From assembly GCF_014197435.1 (NCBI RefSeq), contig NZ_JACIFP010000001.1, positions 3,968,001 through 4,032,000 on the forward strand: DNA of 64,000 bases. Direction: 5' to 3'. Made by a program: the position numbers and the translations under genes. Of the stretch, positions 29,859 through 40,040 are shown piece by piece. Source of the stretch: Gordonia humi (GTDB lineage Bacteria; Actinomycetota; Actinomycetes; Mycobacteriales; Mycobacteriaceae). The notes under the pieces are model-generated. The model had not been told where the DNA came from. It worked only from the letters and a program-made list of their open reading frames with translations, and searched no databases. The first letter of the stretch is position 1; each line of letters starts with the position of its first letter.

Positions 29859-29888
29859 AAGGTAGGCCCCGACCGGACTCCGAGTCAA
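29859..29888 (-). promoter_or_regulatory. Promoter of the ilvB leader
   Basis: On the minus strand: TTGACT (29888-29883), 18-bp spacer, TACCTT (29864-29859), then 7 nt to GTG 29851. Both boxes are near consensus, so transcription should begin at the leader start codon. Confidence 0.7.
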
Positions 29889-29926
29889 ATCCGCCCATGA
29901 CGACGACGAATACCGCTCATGGGACA

Positions 29927-30352
29927 ATGGACGCCGTGAGCGATCCGGAATTCGATTTCAAACTGTCCCGACTGGCGTACGCGGGTGTGCTCGTCGCCGT
30001 TCTCCTCGTGGTGATCATGATGGGCGGTTCGCTCTGGTTCGGTTTCCTGGCCGTCGTTCCCGTCGCCCTCGCCTGGTGGATTCACCGGCTCCGCACCCAC
30101 GTCGACTCCGACGGGATCGTGGCGGTCGGCACGTTCGGCGAGCAATCGGCCTCCTGGGACGAGATCGACGGCCTGCGGTTCCCCAAGTGGACCTCCGTGC
30201 GCGCGGTGACCACCGACGGCACGGAGATCCGTCTGCCGTCGGTGGGCTTCGAAGACGTTCCCAAGCTGTCGCTGGCCAGCGGCGGCCGTCTCCCCGACCC
30301 GTTCGCCGCCGAGCGCGAGGCCAGGTCCGCGGACGGAACCGCGGGCGAATAA
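29927..30352 (+). CDS. PH-domain membrane protein (Cfp6/Rv3004-like)
   Basis: This 141-residue protein has two adjacent hydrophobic segments (about residues 14-50) followed by a bacterial PH-like domain with the pattern HVDSDGIVAVG...ASWDEIDGLRFP. The family is widespread in actinobacteria and its function is unknown. The start is uncertain: ATG 29927 is used, while ATG 29897 and GTG 29936 are in frame. It is divergent from the ilvB leader. Confidence 0.82.
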   Translation: MDAVSDPEFDFKLSRLAYAGVLVAVLLVVIMMGGSLWFGFLAVVPVALAWWIHRLRTHVDSDGIVAVGTFGEQSASWDEIDGLRFPKWTSVRAVTTDGTEIRLPSVGFEDVPKLSLASGGRLPDPFAAEREARSADGTAGE

Positions 30353-30477
30353 GCGCCGTCCATCGCCGTCATCGGGACGGCGCAGCGCGCGGTCGACCGT
30401 CTCGTGCGACCATCGTCGCCGTGAACAGCCGGACTCGTCGCGAAGCGGCTCGCCGCTCCGCGAGACAGGATGCATCG

Positions 30478-31806
30478 ATGACCGCACACCGTATCCGGGC
30501 CCTCGTCGACGAGGAGCGGCTCGCCGACGTGGCCCGCGAGCTGTCCGCCGTCGCCCCGCAGGAGGCGGCGGCGATCCTCGACGGCCTCGACACCAGGCGC
30601 GGCACGATCGCCTTCCGCCTTCTGTCCAAGGACGACGCGGTCGACGTGTTCGACGACATGTCACCGAACACGCAGGCCCGCCTCATCGACGCCCTCGGCA
30701 CCGCCGAGGTGGTCGACGCCTTCGACAACCTCGACCCCGACGACCGCGCCGAGCTCCTCGACGAACTGCCCGCGGCGGTCGCCAAGCAGTTGATCCGTAC
30801 TCTCCCGCCCGCCGAACGCGAGGCGACCGCGGTGGTCCTGGGGTTCGGCCGCAACGCCGTCGGCCGCCGCATGAGTCCGGAGTTCGTGCACGTCTACGCC
30901 GACGACACGATCGGCGCCGGTCTGGCGCGCGTCATCGAACGAGGGCACGACGCGGAGACCATCTACACGATCCCGGTGGTCGACGCCGAGCGCCGACTGC
31001 TCGGAGTCGTGAGTCTGCGCGATCTGCTGCTCGGCGACCCGTCGGTTCCGGTCGAGACGTGCCGTCGCCCGCCGGTGTACGCCCACGCGACCGCCTCGGC
31101 GGAGACGGCCGCGCGACGCTGCGTCGAGCTCGGACTCCCCGCTATGCCGGTCGTCGACAGCGAGGACCGACTGATCGGGATGCTGACACTCGACGATGCG
31201 GCCGAGGTCGTCGCGGCGGCCGACGACGAGGACGCGGCCCGCGCCGGTGCGCGCGAGAAGTTGAAGACGCCGTATCTGCGGTCGTCGGTGTTCGCGATCA
31301 CCCGCGCCCGCGTGGTGTGGCTCTTCGTGCTGGCGGTCTCGGCGATCCTGACCGTGAACGTCCTGGAGGTGTTCGAGGGCACCCTGGAGCAGAAGGTGGC
31401 ACTGGCGCTGTTCATCCCGCTGTTGACCGGCATCGGCGGCAACACCGGATCGCAGGCCGCCACGACGGTCACCCGCGCACTCGCGATGGACGAGGTGCGC
31501 CCGCGCGACGTCCTGCGAGTCGCCCTCAAGGAGGCGAGCGTCGGAGTGACCATGGGTGCGGCGCTCGGTGCGGTCGGATTCGCCGTCGCGTCGGTGGCGT
31601 ACGAGACCGGCATCGGAGCCGTCATCGGTCTGACGATCGTCTCGGTGTGCGCGGTGGCGGCCACGGTCGGCGGCGTCATGCCGCTCGTCGCGAAACGGAT
31701 CGGCGTCGATCCGGCGGTGTTCTCCACCCCGTTCATCTCCACGTTCTGCGACGCCACCGGCCTCCTCATCTACTTCATGATCGCCAAGGCCGTCCTCGGC
31801 ATCTGA
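30478..31806 (+). CDS. mgtE: MgtE-type magnesium transporter
   Basis: This 442-residue protein has an N-terminal superhelical MgtE_N domain (to about 125), a CBS pair (about 135-250, VVDAERRLLGVVSLRDLL and VVDSEDRLIGMLTLDDA) and five C-terminal membrane segments with the pore motif GIGGNTGSQAAT. CBS domains gate the channel by sensing cytosolic Mg. ATG 30478 has AGGA 7 nt upstream; GTG 30421 is an alternative. Confidence 0.94.
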   Translation: MTAHRIRALVDEERLADVARELSAVAPQEAAAILDGLDTRRGTIAFRLLSKDDAVDVFDDMSPNTQARLIDALGTAEVVDAFDNLDPDDRAELLDELPAAVAKQLIRTLPPAEREATAVVLGFGRNAVGRRMSPEFVHVYADDTIGAGLARVIERGHDAETIYTIPVVDAERRLLGVVSLRDLLLGDPSVPVETCRRPPVYAHATASAETAARRCVELGLPAMPVVDSEDRLIGMLTLDDAAEVVAAADDEDAARAGAREKLKTPYLRSSVFAITRARVVWLFVLAVSAILTVNVLEVFEGTLEQKVALALFIPLLTGIGGNTGSQAATTVTRALAMDEVRPRDVLRVALKEASVGVTMGAALGAVGFAVASVAYETGIGAVIGLTIVSVCAVAATVGGVMPLVAKRIGVDPAVFSTPFISTFCDATGLLIYFMIAKAVLGI

Positions 31807-31953
31807 TCGGGCGGCGCAACACGATCGTCCGTCGCGGCCCCGCAGGCGCTCGGCGACCCGCCGCGAACCCGACATCGCAGAGGGCGCGTAAAGTCGGAAG
31901 AGCCCCGATCGCAGCCCGACCGGGCGAACACCAACGTCGAGCGAGGATTCACT

Positions 31954-33798
31954 ATGCCAGCCCTTCGGTCTCGCACCACCACTGTCGGCCGCGAGGCGGC
32001 CGGCGCCCGCGCCCTCTGGCGCGCCACCGGAATGACCGAGGACGATTTCGGGAAGCCGATCGTCGCCATCTCCAACTCGTACACGCAGTTCGTGCCCGGT
32101 CACGTGCACCTCAAGAACGTGGGCGAGATCGTCGCCGAGGCGATCGAGGCAGCGGGCGGCGTCGCGAAGGAGTTCCACACCATCGCCGTCGACGACGGCA
32201 TCGCGATGGGGCACGGCGGCATGCTGTACTCGCTGCCGAGTCGCGAGATCATCGCCGACTCGGTCGAGTACATGGTGAACGCGCACACCGCCGACGCCCT
32301 GGTCTGCATCTCGAACTGCGACAAGATCACCCCGGGCATGCTCAACGCCGCCATGCGCCTGAACATCCCGACCGTGTTCGTCTCGGGCGGTCCGATGGAG
32401 GCCGGGACCTCGGTGGTCGTCAACGGGGTCGTCCGCCCGGGCACCGACCTGGTCGACGCCATCTCGATCTCGGCGGACAGCACCGTCAGCGACGAGGAAC
32501 TGCTCACCGTCGAGCGGTCGGCCTGCCCGACCTGCGGATCGTGCTCGGGCATGTTCACCGCGAACTCGATGAACTGTCTCACCGAGGCTCTCGGCCTGTC
32601 GCTGCCGGGCAACGGCTCCACGCTGGCCACGCAGATCGCGCGCCGCGATCTGTTCACCCGGGCCGGAGAGCTGGTCGTCGACCTGGCCAAGCGCTACTAC
32701 TTCAACGACGACGAGTCGGTGCTGCCTCGCAACGTCGCGACCCGGGAGGCGTTCGAGAACGCCATGTCGCTCGATGTCGCCATGGGCGGCTCGACGAACA
32801 CCGTCCTGCACATCCTGGCGGCCGCGCAGGAGGCCGAGATCGACTTCGACCTCGCCGACATCGACCGCATCTCCCGCAGCGTGCCGTGTCTGTCGAAGGT
32901 CGCACCGAACTCGCCGGACTACTACATGGAGCACGTTCACCGGGCGGGCGGCATCCCCGCGATCCTCGGCGAACTCAACCGCGCCGGTCTGCTGAACAAG
33001 AACGTGCACCCGGTCCACGCCGACTCGCTGGAATCGTTCCTGGCCGACTGGGACATCCGCAGCGGCACCGCCACCGACACCGCGCTCGAACTGTTCCACG
33101 CGGCGCCCGGCGGCGTCCGCACCACCGAACCGTTCTCGACGTCGAACCGGTGGGAGTCCCTCGACACCGACGCGGCGGACGGCTGCATCCGCGACTTCGA
33201 ACACGCGTACACCGTGGAGGGCGGCCTCTGCGTGCTGCGCGGGAACCTGGCGCCGGACGGAGCAATCCTCAAGACCGCGGGCGTCGACGAATCGCTGTGG
33301 CACTTCCAGGGGCCGGCGCGCGTCGTCGAGTCTCAGGAGGACGCCGTCCACGCCATCCTGTCGAAGGAACTGCAGGCCGGTGAGGTCCTGGTGATCCGCT
33401 ACGAAGGCCCCGCGGGAGGCCCCGGCATGCAGGAGATGCTGCACCCGACCGCGTTCATGAAGGGCACCGGGATGGGTAAGAAGTGCGGTCTGGTCACCGA
33501 CGGCCGCTTCTCCGGCGGCTCGTCCGGTCTGGTGATCGGACACGCTTCCCCGGAGGCGGCGGCCGGCGGCGACATCGGTCTGGTGGAGAACGGCGACGAG
33601 GTGCTCATCGACGTCAAGACCCGGACTCTCAAAGTCCTCGTCGACGATGAGACGCTCGCCGAGCGTCGCGCCAAGATGGAGGCCTCCGAGCACCCGTGGC
33701 AGCCCCGCAACCGCGAGCGCACTGTCAGCAACGCGCTGCGCGCCTACGCCAAGCTCGCGACCTCTGCCGATAAGGGCGCCGTCCGCGTCGTCGACTGA
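31954..33798 (+). CDS. ilvD: Dihydroxy-acid dehydratase
   Basis: This 614-residue Fe-S enzyme makes the 2-oxo acids of valine and isoleucine. Cluster cysteines are in [10 protein letters not shown] and [21 protein letters not shown], and the C-terminal GRFSGGSSG substrate loop is present. In M. tuberculosis ilvD lies far away (Rv0189c), so its presence between mgtE and doxX here brings it next to ilvBNC. The 147 bp upstream hold no visible gene. Confidence 0.97.
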   Translation: MPALRSRTTTVGREAAGARALWRATGMTEDDFGKPIVAISNSYTQFVPGHVHLKNVGEIVAEAIEAAGGVAKEFHTIAVDDGIAMGHGGMLYSLPSREIIADSVEYMVNAHTADALVCISNCDKITPGMLNAAMRLNIPTVFVSGGPMEAGTSVVVNGVVRPGTDLVDAISISADSTVSDEELLTVERSACPTCGSCSGMFTANSMNCLTEALGLSLPGNGSTLATQIARRDLFTRAGELVVDLAKRYYFNDDESVLPRNVATREAFENAMSLDVAMGGSTNTVLHILAAAQEAEIDFDLADIDRISRSVPCLSKVAPNSPDYYMEHVHRAGGIPAILGELNRAGLLNKNVHPVHADSLESFLADWDIRSGTATDTALELFHAAPGGVRTTEPFSTSNRWESLDTDAADGCIRDFEHAYTVEGGLCVLRGNLAPDGAILKTAGVDESLWHFQGPARVVESQEDAVHAILSKELQAGEVLVIRYEGPAGGPGMQEMLHPTAFMKGTGMGKKCGLVTDGRFSGGSSGLVIGHASPEAAAGGDIGLVENGDEVLIDVKTRTLKVLVDDETLAERRAKMEASEHPWQPRNRERTVSNALRAYAKLATSADKGAVRVVD

Positions 33799-33838
33799 GA
33801 ACGCGCGGGCGCACCCGCCTGAGAGACGAGAAGAATAC

Positions 33839-33869
33839 GCACGAGCGGCACTCACGGTGCCGCTCGTGC
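33839..33869. terminator. Bidirectional terminator between ilvD and doxX
   Basis: A perfect 13-bp stem GCACGAGCGGCAC/GTGCCGCTCGTGC with a 5-nt loop and further partial pairing outside (GAGAC..GAAG with CTTC..GTCTC). Confidence 0.75.
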
Positions 33870-33898
33870 GCTTCTGTCTCGGGGTGCGGTCCTCCCGG

Positions 33899-35089
33899 CT
33901 ACATGTTCACCAACGGATTCGCTCCGTTGAAGACCAGCCACACGGCCACGGCGACGCCGATGCCGATCACCAGCCAGGCCGCCGAACCCCACGCCGGGCG
34001 GCGTGCCCACCCCCATCGTCGGTCCACCGAGTACAGACCCGGACCGGTGAGGATCACGGCTGCGGCCGCCGCGGCGAGCGTCGCCTCGAACTCGACGCCG
34101 TTGCCGCCGCCGTCGGCCGCGAAGAACCAGACGCCGCCCGCGAGGGTCGCCTTGTAGGTCATCGCGACCAGAATGCTGCTCAGCACCGCGGCCCCGGCGA
34201 TCGGGGTGAAGAGTCCGAGGATCAGCAACACACCGCCCGCGGTCTCGCTGACGCCCGCCACGAGCGACAGGATCTTGGTCACGTTCTCGTCGAATCCCAG
34301 GCTGGGATCCGAGGAGTTGGCTAGGAAGTCCGCGAATCCCTGCGGGCCCGGACCGCCCAACCACCCGGTCGACTTCTGCAACCCGTGCAGGAGGAAGACG
34401 ACACCGAGCGCGACGCGCAGCACCAGCAGACCGAGGTCGACGGTGCCGCGTCGCGCAGGCGGCGCCTGCGCAGCCACCTGCTCGGGCGGGGCGACGGACT
34501 CGTCGTCGAACGGTTCCGGGGCGAACGGCTGCGGCGGCGCCTCGGTCTCGATCGGACGCGTCGGCTGCGGCTCGATGTACGGCAGCGGGTCCTGCGTCAG
34601 GTGTTCGGCGGTACGCCGCTCACCGCGTGGACGGTCGCGCTCGTCGTCCGGGTCGTCGAACGGCTCCGTGGTGACGGGCTCGTCGGACGACTGCACGGGG
34701 ACGTCGCTGCGCGGAAGCCGCGTGGTCTCCTCGGATCCGGCGGTCGAGTCGGATGTCGGCTCGTCGACGGCTGCGTAGGCGCGCGGCGGGGCCCCGGTCT
34801 CCTGATCGACGGCGCCGGGCGCGGCCTCCTCGTCGGCCGGACCGTCACCGATGCGCTCGATGACCTCCGTGTCGTTGACATCGGCGGGCGAGTCGACCGG
34901 CTCGATGATCGACGTCGGCTCACCCGCGTCGATCGGATCGGTGGCGTCGGCGGCGACGTCGGCGGGCTGCGGATTCGGCGCGGGGCGTCGACCATGCCGT
35001 TCGATGAAGTCGTCGCGGTCCGGTCGCGGACGACGGGGCCGCGGCCGCGACGGTCCGCGCTCCGGATCGTTGTCGTTGGAACTACTCAC
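33899..35089 (-). CDS. DoxX-family membrane protein with long disordered N-terminus
   Basis: This 396-residue protein is in two parts. Residues about 1-215 are Pro/Asp/Glu-rich and without predicted structure; residues about 220-396 are a DoxX domain with four or five membrane helices (LLVLRVALGVVFLLHGLQK). The M. tuberculosis counterpart, Rv3005c, belongs to the SodA/DoxX/SseA membrane oxidoreductase complex. GTG 35089 is preferred; ATG 35113 would add 8 residues. The acidic tail would face the cytosol. Confidence 0.87.
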   Translation of the reverse strand: MSSSNDNDPERGPSRPRPRRPRPDRDDFIERHGRRPAPNPQPADVAADATDPIDAGEPTSIIEPVDSPADVNDTEVIERIGDGPADEEAAPGAVDQETGAPPRAYAAVDEPTSDSTAGSEETTRLPRSDVPVQSSDEPVTTEPFDDPDDERDRPRGERRTAEHLTQDPLPYIEPQPTRPIETEAPPQPFAPEPFDDESVAPPEQVAAQAPPARRGTVDLGLLVLRVALGVVFLLHGLQKSTGWLGGPGPQGFADFLANSSDPSLGFDENVTKILSLVAGVSETAGGVLLILGLFTPIAGAAVLSSILVAMTYKATLAGGVWFFAADGGGNGVEFEATLAAAAAAVILTGPGLYSVDRRWGWARRPAWGSAAWLVIGIGVAVAVWLVFNGANPLVNM

Positions 35090-35187
35090 CTCACCGAGGT
35101 TATGCGGCCGCATCGCGACGTGGGCGTAGCGCCACCCGACGATTTGGTAACGATCGAGCGATCGAGTGACCTGATCGTGTCATCGCC

Positions 35188-35193
35188 TACGCT
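35188..35193 (+). promoter_or_regulatory. -10 box for leaderless LppZ-like gene
   Basis: TACGCT, 6 nt before ATG 35200. The intervening GGAGGG is too close to the ATG to act as a ribosome site. Confidence 0.45.
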
Positions 35194-35199
35194 GGAGGG

Positions 35200-36339
35200 A
35201 TGCCGCTGCTTTCCACACGTGGGCGGCGCACCGCCGCCGCAGCCGTCCTCGCCGCCGCGTTCGTCGCCTCGGCCGGGTGCGCCGACTTCGACTCACAGCA
35301 GTCCACTGCAGATCAGGGCACCTTCAGCGAGGTGCCGAGCGAGATGTACCGACCGCAGGCGCCGACCGCCCCGGAGTCGCCCGACGACCAGGGCGGCGAC
35401 CCGCCGACGGGACCCTGCGTCGACCCGAATCCGTCGGTGATCGCCACCTGCCTGGACCAGACGGCGGGCGTCCGACCGGCCGATGCCCAGGGCAAGACCA
35501 CCTACGTCGCCGAACGCGTCACCGGCAAGATCATCCTGTCCAAGCGCTACGGGCCGCAGCGGGCGGTGGCCACGGTCCCGGTGGACGGCTCCGGCGACGG
35601 CGGACTCGTCGACTTCGAGTTGTCTCCGACGTGGCTCGAGGACCAGATGATCTTCGCCCTGATCACGACGCCGTCGGACAACCGCGTCGTTCGCATCGCG
35701 CCGTCCGGATCCGTCAAACCGATCCTCACCGGCATCCCGAAGGGCGCCACCGGCAACATGGGCTCGATCGCGTTCACCGGCCCCGACACGCTCACCGTCG
35801 CGACCGGCGATGCGGGCGATCCGGGCGCCGCTCAGGACCGATCGTCGTTGGCGGGCAAGATCTTCGAGATCAACCCGAATCAGCCCGCGCCGAAGCCGGA
35901 CGTCCTCGCCTCGGGACTGGGCTCGAACGTCGCGCTGTGTCGCGACCCCGACAACGGCCAGATGTACGTCACCGACAGCGGACGCGCGGGAGACCGCCTG
36001 TCCCTCGTGACTCAGAAGAGCCTCAAGACGCTGTGGACGTGGGCCGACCGGCCGGGGCTCACCGGCTGCGCGACCGGCACGGACACGATCTCGGTGGCCG
36101 TCGGCGCCAAGAAGCGCATCGACGTGTTCACCAAACCCGACAGCGCGAACCCGGTCCTGACCGAACCGACGGCCGACGACGTGTCCAAGACCTACGGCGC
36201 GGTCGGTCGGATGACGACCTTCGGCGGAGCGTTCCAGCTCGCGACGATCAACAAGACCCTGCCCGGGATGAAGACCGAGTCGTTCGACGACCGCGTCGCC
36301 GTCCACGTACCGCAGGGCGGCAGCGAAGACCGGACGTGA
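35200..36339 (+). CDS. LppZ-like lipoprotein, soluble glucose/sorbosone dehydrogenase fold
   Basis: This 379-residue protein has a lipoprotein signal whose lipobox ASAGC places the acylated Cys at residue 27. A Pro/Asp-rich linker leads to a six-bladed propeller of the GSDH/PQQ type (GSIAFTGPDTLTVATGD near residue 190). Rv3006 (lppZ) is the positional match. No clear PQQ ligand set is recognised, so enzymatic activity is doubtful. Confidence 0.88.
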   Translation: MPLLSTRGRRTAAAAVLAAAFVASAGCADFDSQQSTADQGTFSEVPSEMYRPQAPTAPESPDDQGGDPPTGPCVDPNPSVIATCLDQTAGVRPADAQGKTTYVAERVTGKIILSKRYGPQRAVATVPVDGSGDGGLVDFELSPTWLEDQMIFALITTPSDNRVVRIAPSGSVKPILTGIPKGATGNMGSIAFTGPDTLTVATGDAGDPGAAQDRSSLAGKIFEINPNQPAPKPDVLASGLGSNVALCRDPDNGQMYVTDSGRAGDRLSLVTQKSLKTLWTWADRPGLTGCATGTDTISVAVGAKKRIDVFTKPDSANPVLTEPTADDVSKTYGAVGRMTTFGGAFQLATINKTLPGMKTESFDDRVAVHVPQGGSEDRT

Positions 36340-36357
36340 GTTCTGCGGTCCGAATGC

Positions 36358-36398
36358 GATCCGCGCCCGCCCCCGGTACGGAGGTCGGGCGCGGGATC
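36358..36398. terminator. Bidirectional terminator between the lipoprotein gene and gatB
   Basis: A GATCCGCGCCCG/CGGGCGCGGGATC stem with one bulge and a 16-nt loop, between convergent genes. Confidence 0.55.
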
Positions 36399-36415
36399 GA
36401 CGTCGTGAGGACGCG

Positions 36416-37927
36416 CTACTGCGCGCCGCACGCGGCGAGTACGAGCTCCTTGACGCGGCCCGGGTCGGCCTGACCGCGGGTCGCCTTCATGACGTCGCCG
36501 ACGATCTTGCCCGCGGCCTGAACCTTGCCGCCGCGGATCTTGTCGGCGATGTCAGGGTTCGCGGCGAGAGCGTCGTCGACGGCCTTCTGCAGGGCCGAGT
36601 CGTCCCGGACCACCTCCAGACCGCGATCGGCGACGATCTGCGCGGGCTCGCCCTCACCGTCGAGAACCGCGGTGACGACCTGCTGGGCCAGCTTGTTGGT
36701 GAGCTTGCCCTCGTCGACGAGGCCGATGACCTCGGCGACCTGCTTCGGCGTGATCGCCAGCTCGGCCAGCTCCACGCCGCGGGTGTTGGCCTGCTGAGCC
36801 AGGAATGACACCCACCAGCTGCGCGCGGCGTCGGCGGATGCGCCCGCTTCGGCGGTGGCGATGATCAGGTCGACGGCGCCGACGTTCACCAGGTCGCGCA
36901 TCACCTCGTCGGACACGCCCCACTCGGCCTGGATGCGAGCGCGGCGCACCCACGGCAACTCGGGAAGCGTCGCCCGGATCGACTCGACCCACGCGGGGTC
37001 GGCGATGACCGGCGGCAGGTCCGGCTCGGGGAAGTAGCGGTAGTCCTCCGCGGTCTCCTTGCGACGACCGGCCGACGTGGTGCCATCGGCCTCCTGGAAG
37101 TGTCGAGTCTCCTGGATCACCTCGCCGCCGGAACTCAGGACCGCGCCCTGGCGCTGCATCTCGTAGCGCACCGCGGTCTCCACGCTGCGCAGCGAGTTGA
37201 CGTTCTTCGTCTCGGTGCGTGTGCCGAACTCGGTGGCGCCCTTGAGCATGAGCGACAGGTTGGCGTCGCACCGCATCGACCCCTGGTCCATGCGTACGTC
37301 GGAGACGTCCAGCGATTTGAGGAGGTCGCGCAGAGCGGTGACGTACGCGCGAGCCACCTCGGGAGCCCGCTCGCCGGCGCCCTCGATCGGCCGAGTGACG
37401 ATCTCGACGAGCGGCACGCCCGCGCGGTTGTAGTCCAGGAGCGAGTGGCTGGCACCGTGGATGCGACCGGTCGCCCCACCGATGTGCAGCGACTTGCCGG
37501 TGTCCTCCTCCATGTGCGCGCGTTCGATCTCCACGCGCCAGACGGTGCCGTCGGTCAGGGTGACGTCGAGGTGGCCGTCGTAGGCGATCGGCTCGTCGTA
37601 CTGGCTGATCTGGTAGTTCTTCGGCTGGTCCGGGTAGAAGTAGTTCTTTCGCGCGAACACGCTCGACTCGCGGATCGAGCAGTTCAGTGCCAGACCGATC
37701 TTGACCGCCGACTCGATCGCTTTCGCGTTCGCGACCGGAAGCGCACCGGGCAATGCCAGGCACGACGGGCAGACCTGCGCGTTCGGGTCGCCGCCGAAGG
37801 TCGTGGGGCAGCCGCAGAACATCTTGGTCTCGGTGCCGAGTTCGACGTGCACCTCCATGCCCATGACCGGGTCGAAAGCTCCGATGACGTCGTCGTAGTC
37901 CATCAGTTCGTCGGTTACCGCACTCAT
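36416..37927 (-). CDS. gatB: Asp/Glu-tRNA amidotransferase subunit B
   Basis: This 503-residue kinase/tRNA-binding subunit of GatCAB amidates Glu-tRNA-Gln and Asp-tRNA-Asn. Family marks are GMEVHVEL, the zinc-type cysteines CGCPTTF...CPSC, and the C-terminal YqeY-like tail. ATG 37927 (MSAVTDEL) is preferred to ATG 37936. It is separated from gatA/gatC by about 5 kb of other genes here, while in M. tuberculosis only pfkA lies between. Confidence 0.96.
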   Translation of the reverse strand: MSAVTDELMDYDDVIGAFDPVMGMEVHVELGTETKMFCGCPTTFGGDPNAQVCPSCLALPGALPVANAKAIESAVKIGLALNCSIRESSVFARKNYFYPDQPKNYQISQYDEPIAYDGHLDVTLTDGTVWRVEIERAHMEEDTGKSLHIGGATGRIHGASHSLLDYNRAGVPLVEIVTRPIEGAGERAPEVARAYVTALRDLLKSLDVSDVRMDQGSMRCDANLSLMLKGATEFGTRTETKNVNSLRSVETAVRYEMQRQGAVLSSGGEVIQETRHFQEADGTTSAGRRKETAEDYRYFPEPDLPPVIADPAWVESIRATLPELPWVRRARIQAEWGVSDEVMRDLVNVGAVDLIIATAEAGASADAARSWWVSFLAQQANTRGVELAELAITPKQVAEVIGLVDEGKLTNKLAQQVVTAVLDGEGEPAQIVADRGLEVVRDDSALQKAVDDALAANPDIADKIRGGKVQAAGKIVGDVMKATRGQADPGRVKELVLAACGAQ

Positions 37928-38034
37928 GCGCTCCATCGTATCTGGGGGTGTTTCTCCGGGATCGCACCGATGCCCCGAGCGGACCCGCGCCCATACCGTG
38001 GAACGCAGATCGACACCATCGGAAAGGACACGCG

Positions 38035-38265
38035 ATGAGCGACCAGATCCCCCCGTACACCCCCGACCCGACGGTCCCGGCGCAGCCGCGCCGTCTGCGC
38101 CGTTCGCGGACCGACCGCAAGATCGCCGGCATCGCGGGCGGCGTCGCCGACTATCTCGGCGTCGACTCGACGCGGGTGCGCGTCGCGTTCGTGGCGTCGA
38201 TTCTGCTGCCGGGCCCGCAGGTGCTGCTCTATCTGATCCTGTGGCTGGTGATCCCGGAGGACTGA
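38035..38265 (+). CDS. Small PspC-domain membrane protein
   Basis: This 76-residue protein has a Pro-rich start, then the PspC core [22 protein letters not shown] and one membrane helix ending in [10 protein letters not shown]. PspC proteins sense envelope stress and recruit PspA or related factors. ATG 38035 follows GGAAAGGA. It is divergent from gatB and convergent with pfkA (22 bp). Confidence 0.88.
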   Translation: MSDQIPPYTPDPTVPAQPRRLRRSRTDRKIAGIAGGVADYLGVDSTRVRVAFVASILLPGPQVLLYLILWLVIPED

Positions 38266-38287
38266 GCTCAGGGCCGGCGGTCTCGGC

Positions 38288-39319
<1,032 letters not shown>

Positions 39320-39391
39320 GTACACCCCTTCTCTCGCCGAAGTCGCCGACTCCATGACAACACGAGTTCGGCGCTCCGGCACGGCTTGGCG

Positions 39392-40036
39392 CTATTTGAG
39401 CCCGTTCTCGTACGCGAAGACGACGGCCTGTGCGCGATCCCGCAGTCCGAGCTTGGCCAGGACGTTGCTCACGTGCGTCTTGACCGTCTGCTCGGACACG
39501 AACAGCTGCGCGGCGATCTCCGCGTTCGACCTGCCGTCGGCGACCGTCTCGAGCACTTCCCGCTCACGCGGAGTCAGCACCGCCACGGCCGGGGAGGGCG
39601 CTTTCGGCGACCGCGCGGTCACCTCGGCGATGAGCCGTCTGGTGACCGACGGCGCGAGCAGTGCGTCGCCGGCCGCGACGACGTGCACCGCGCGGACCAG
39701 TTCGTCGGCGGGCGCGTCCTTGAGCATGAATCCGGATGCTCCGATCCGCAGCGCCGAGTACACGTAGTCGTCGATGTCGAAGGTCGTGAGCATCAGGACC
39801 CGGGTGGACGATCCGCCCGCGATGATCTGCTCGGCGGCCCACAGTCCGTCCCGGCGCGGCATCCGCACGTCCATCAGTACGACGTCGGGCTGCAGTCTCT
39901 TGCAGACCTCGACGGCCGCCAGTCCGTCCTCGGCGTCGCCGAGGACCGAGATGCCGTCGGCCGCGTCGAGCAGCGCCGCGAATCCGGCTCGCACCATCGC
40001 CTGATCGTCGGCGATCACCACTGTCGTCACCGTCAC
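39392..40036 (-). CDS. NarL/LuxR-type response regulator
   Basis: This 214-residue protein has a receiver domain with phospho-acceptor Asp56 (VVLMDVRMPR), T/S switch in MLTTFD and Lys in LKDAP, then a LuxR HTH (LTPREREVLETVADGRSNAE). It starts 4 bp after the kinase stop, so both are one operon. The added two-component system sits between pfkA and gatA. Confidence 0.94.
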   Translation of the reverse strand: MTVTTVVIADDQAMVRAGFAALLDAADGISVLGDAEDGLAAVEVCKRLQPDVVLMDVRMPRRDGLWAAEQIIAGGSSTRVLMLTTFDIDDYVYSALRIGASGFMLKDAPADELVRAVHVVAAGDALLAPSVTRRLIAEVTARSPKAPSPAVAVLTPREREVLETVADGRSNAEIAAQLFVSEQTVKTHVSNVLAKLGLRDRAQAVVFAYENGLK

Positions 40037-40040
40037 CCGA

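Noticed and set aside
30661..33855. Open frame of over 1000 codons antisense to mgtE and ilvD
   Set aside because: It is an artefact of high-GC codon bias; the sequence is His/Arg/Asp-rich low complexity with no motif, and the opposite strand has two full genes.
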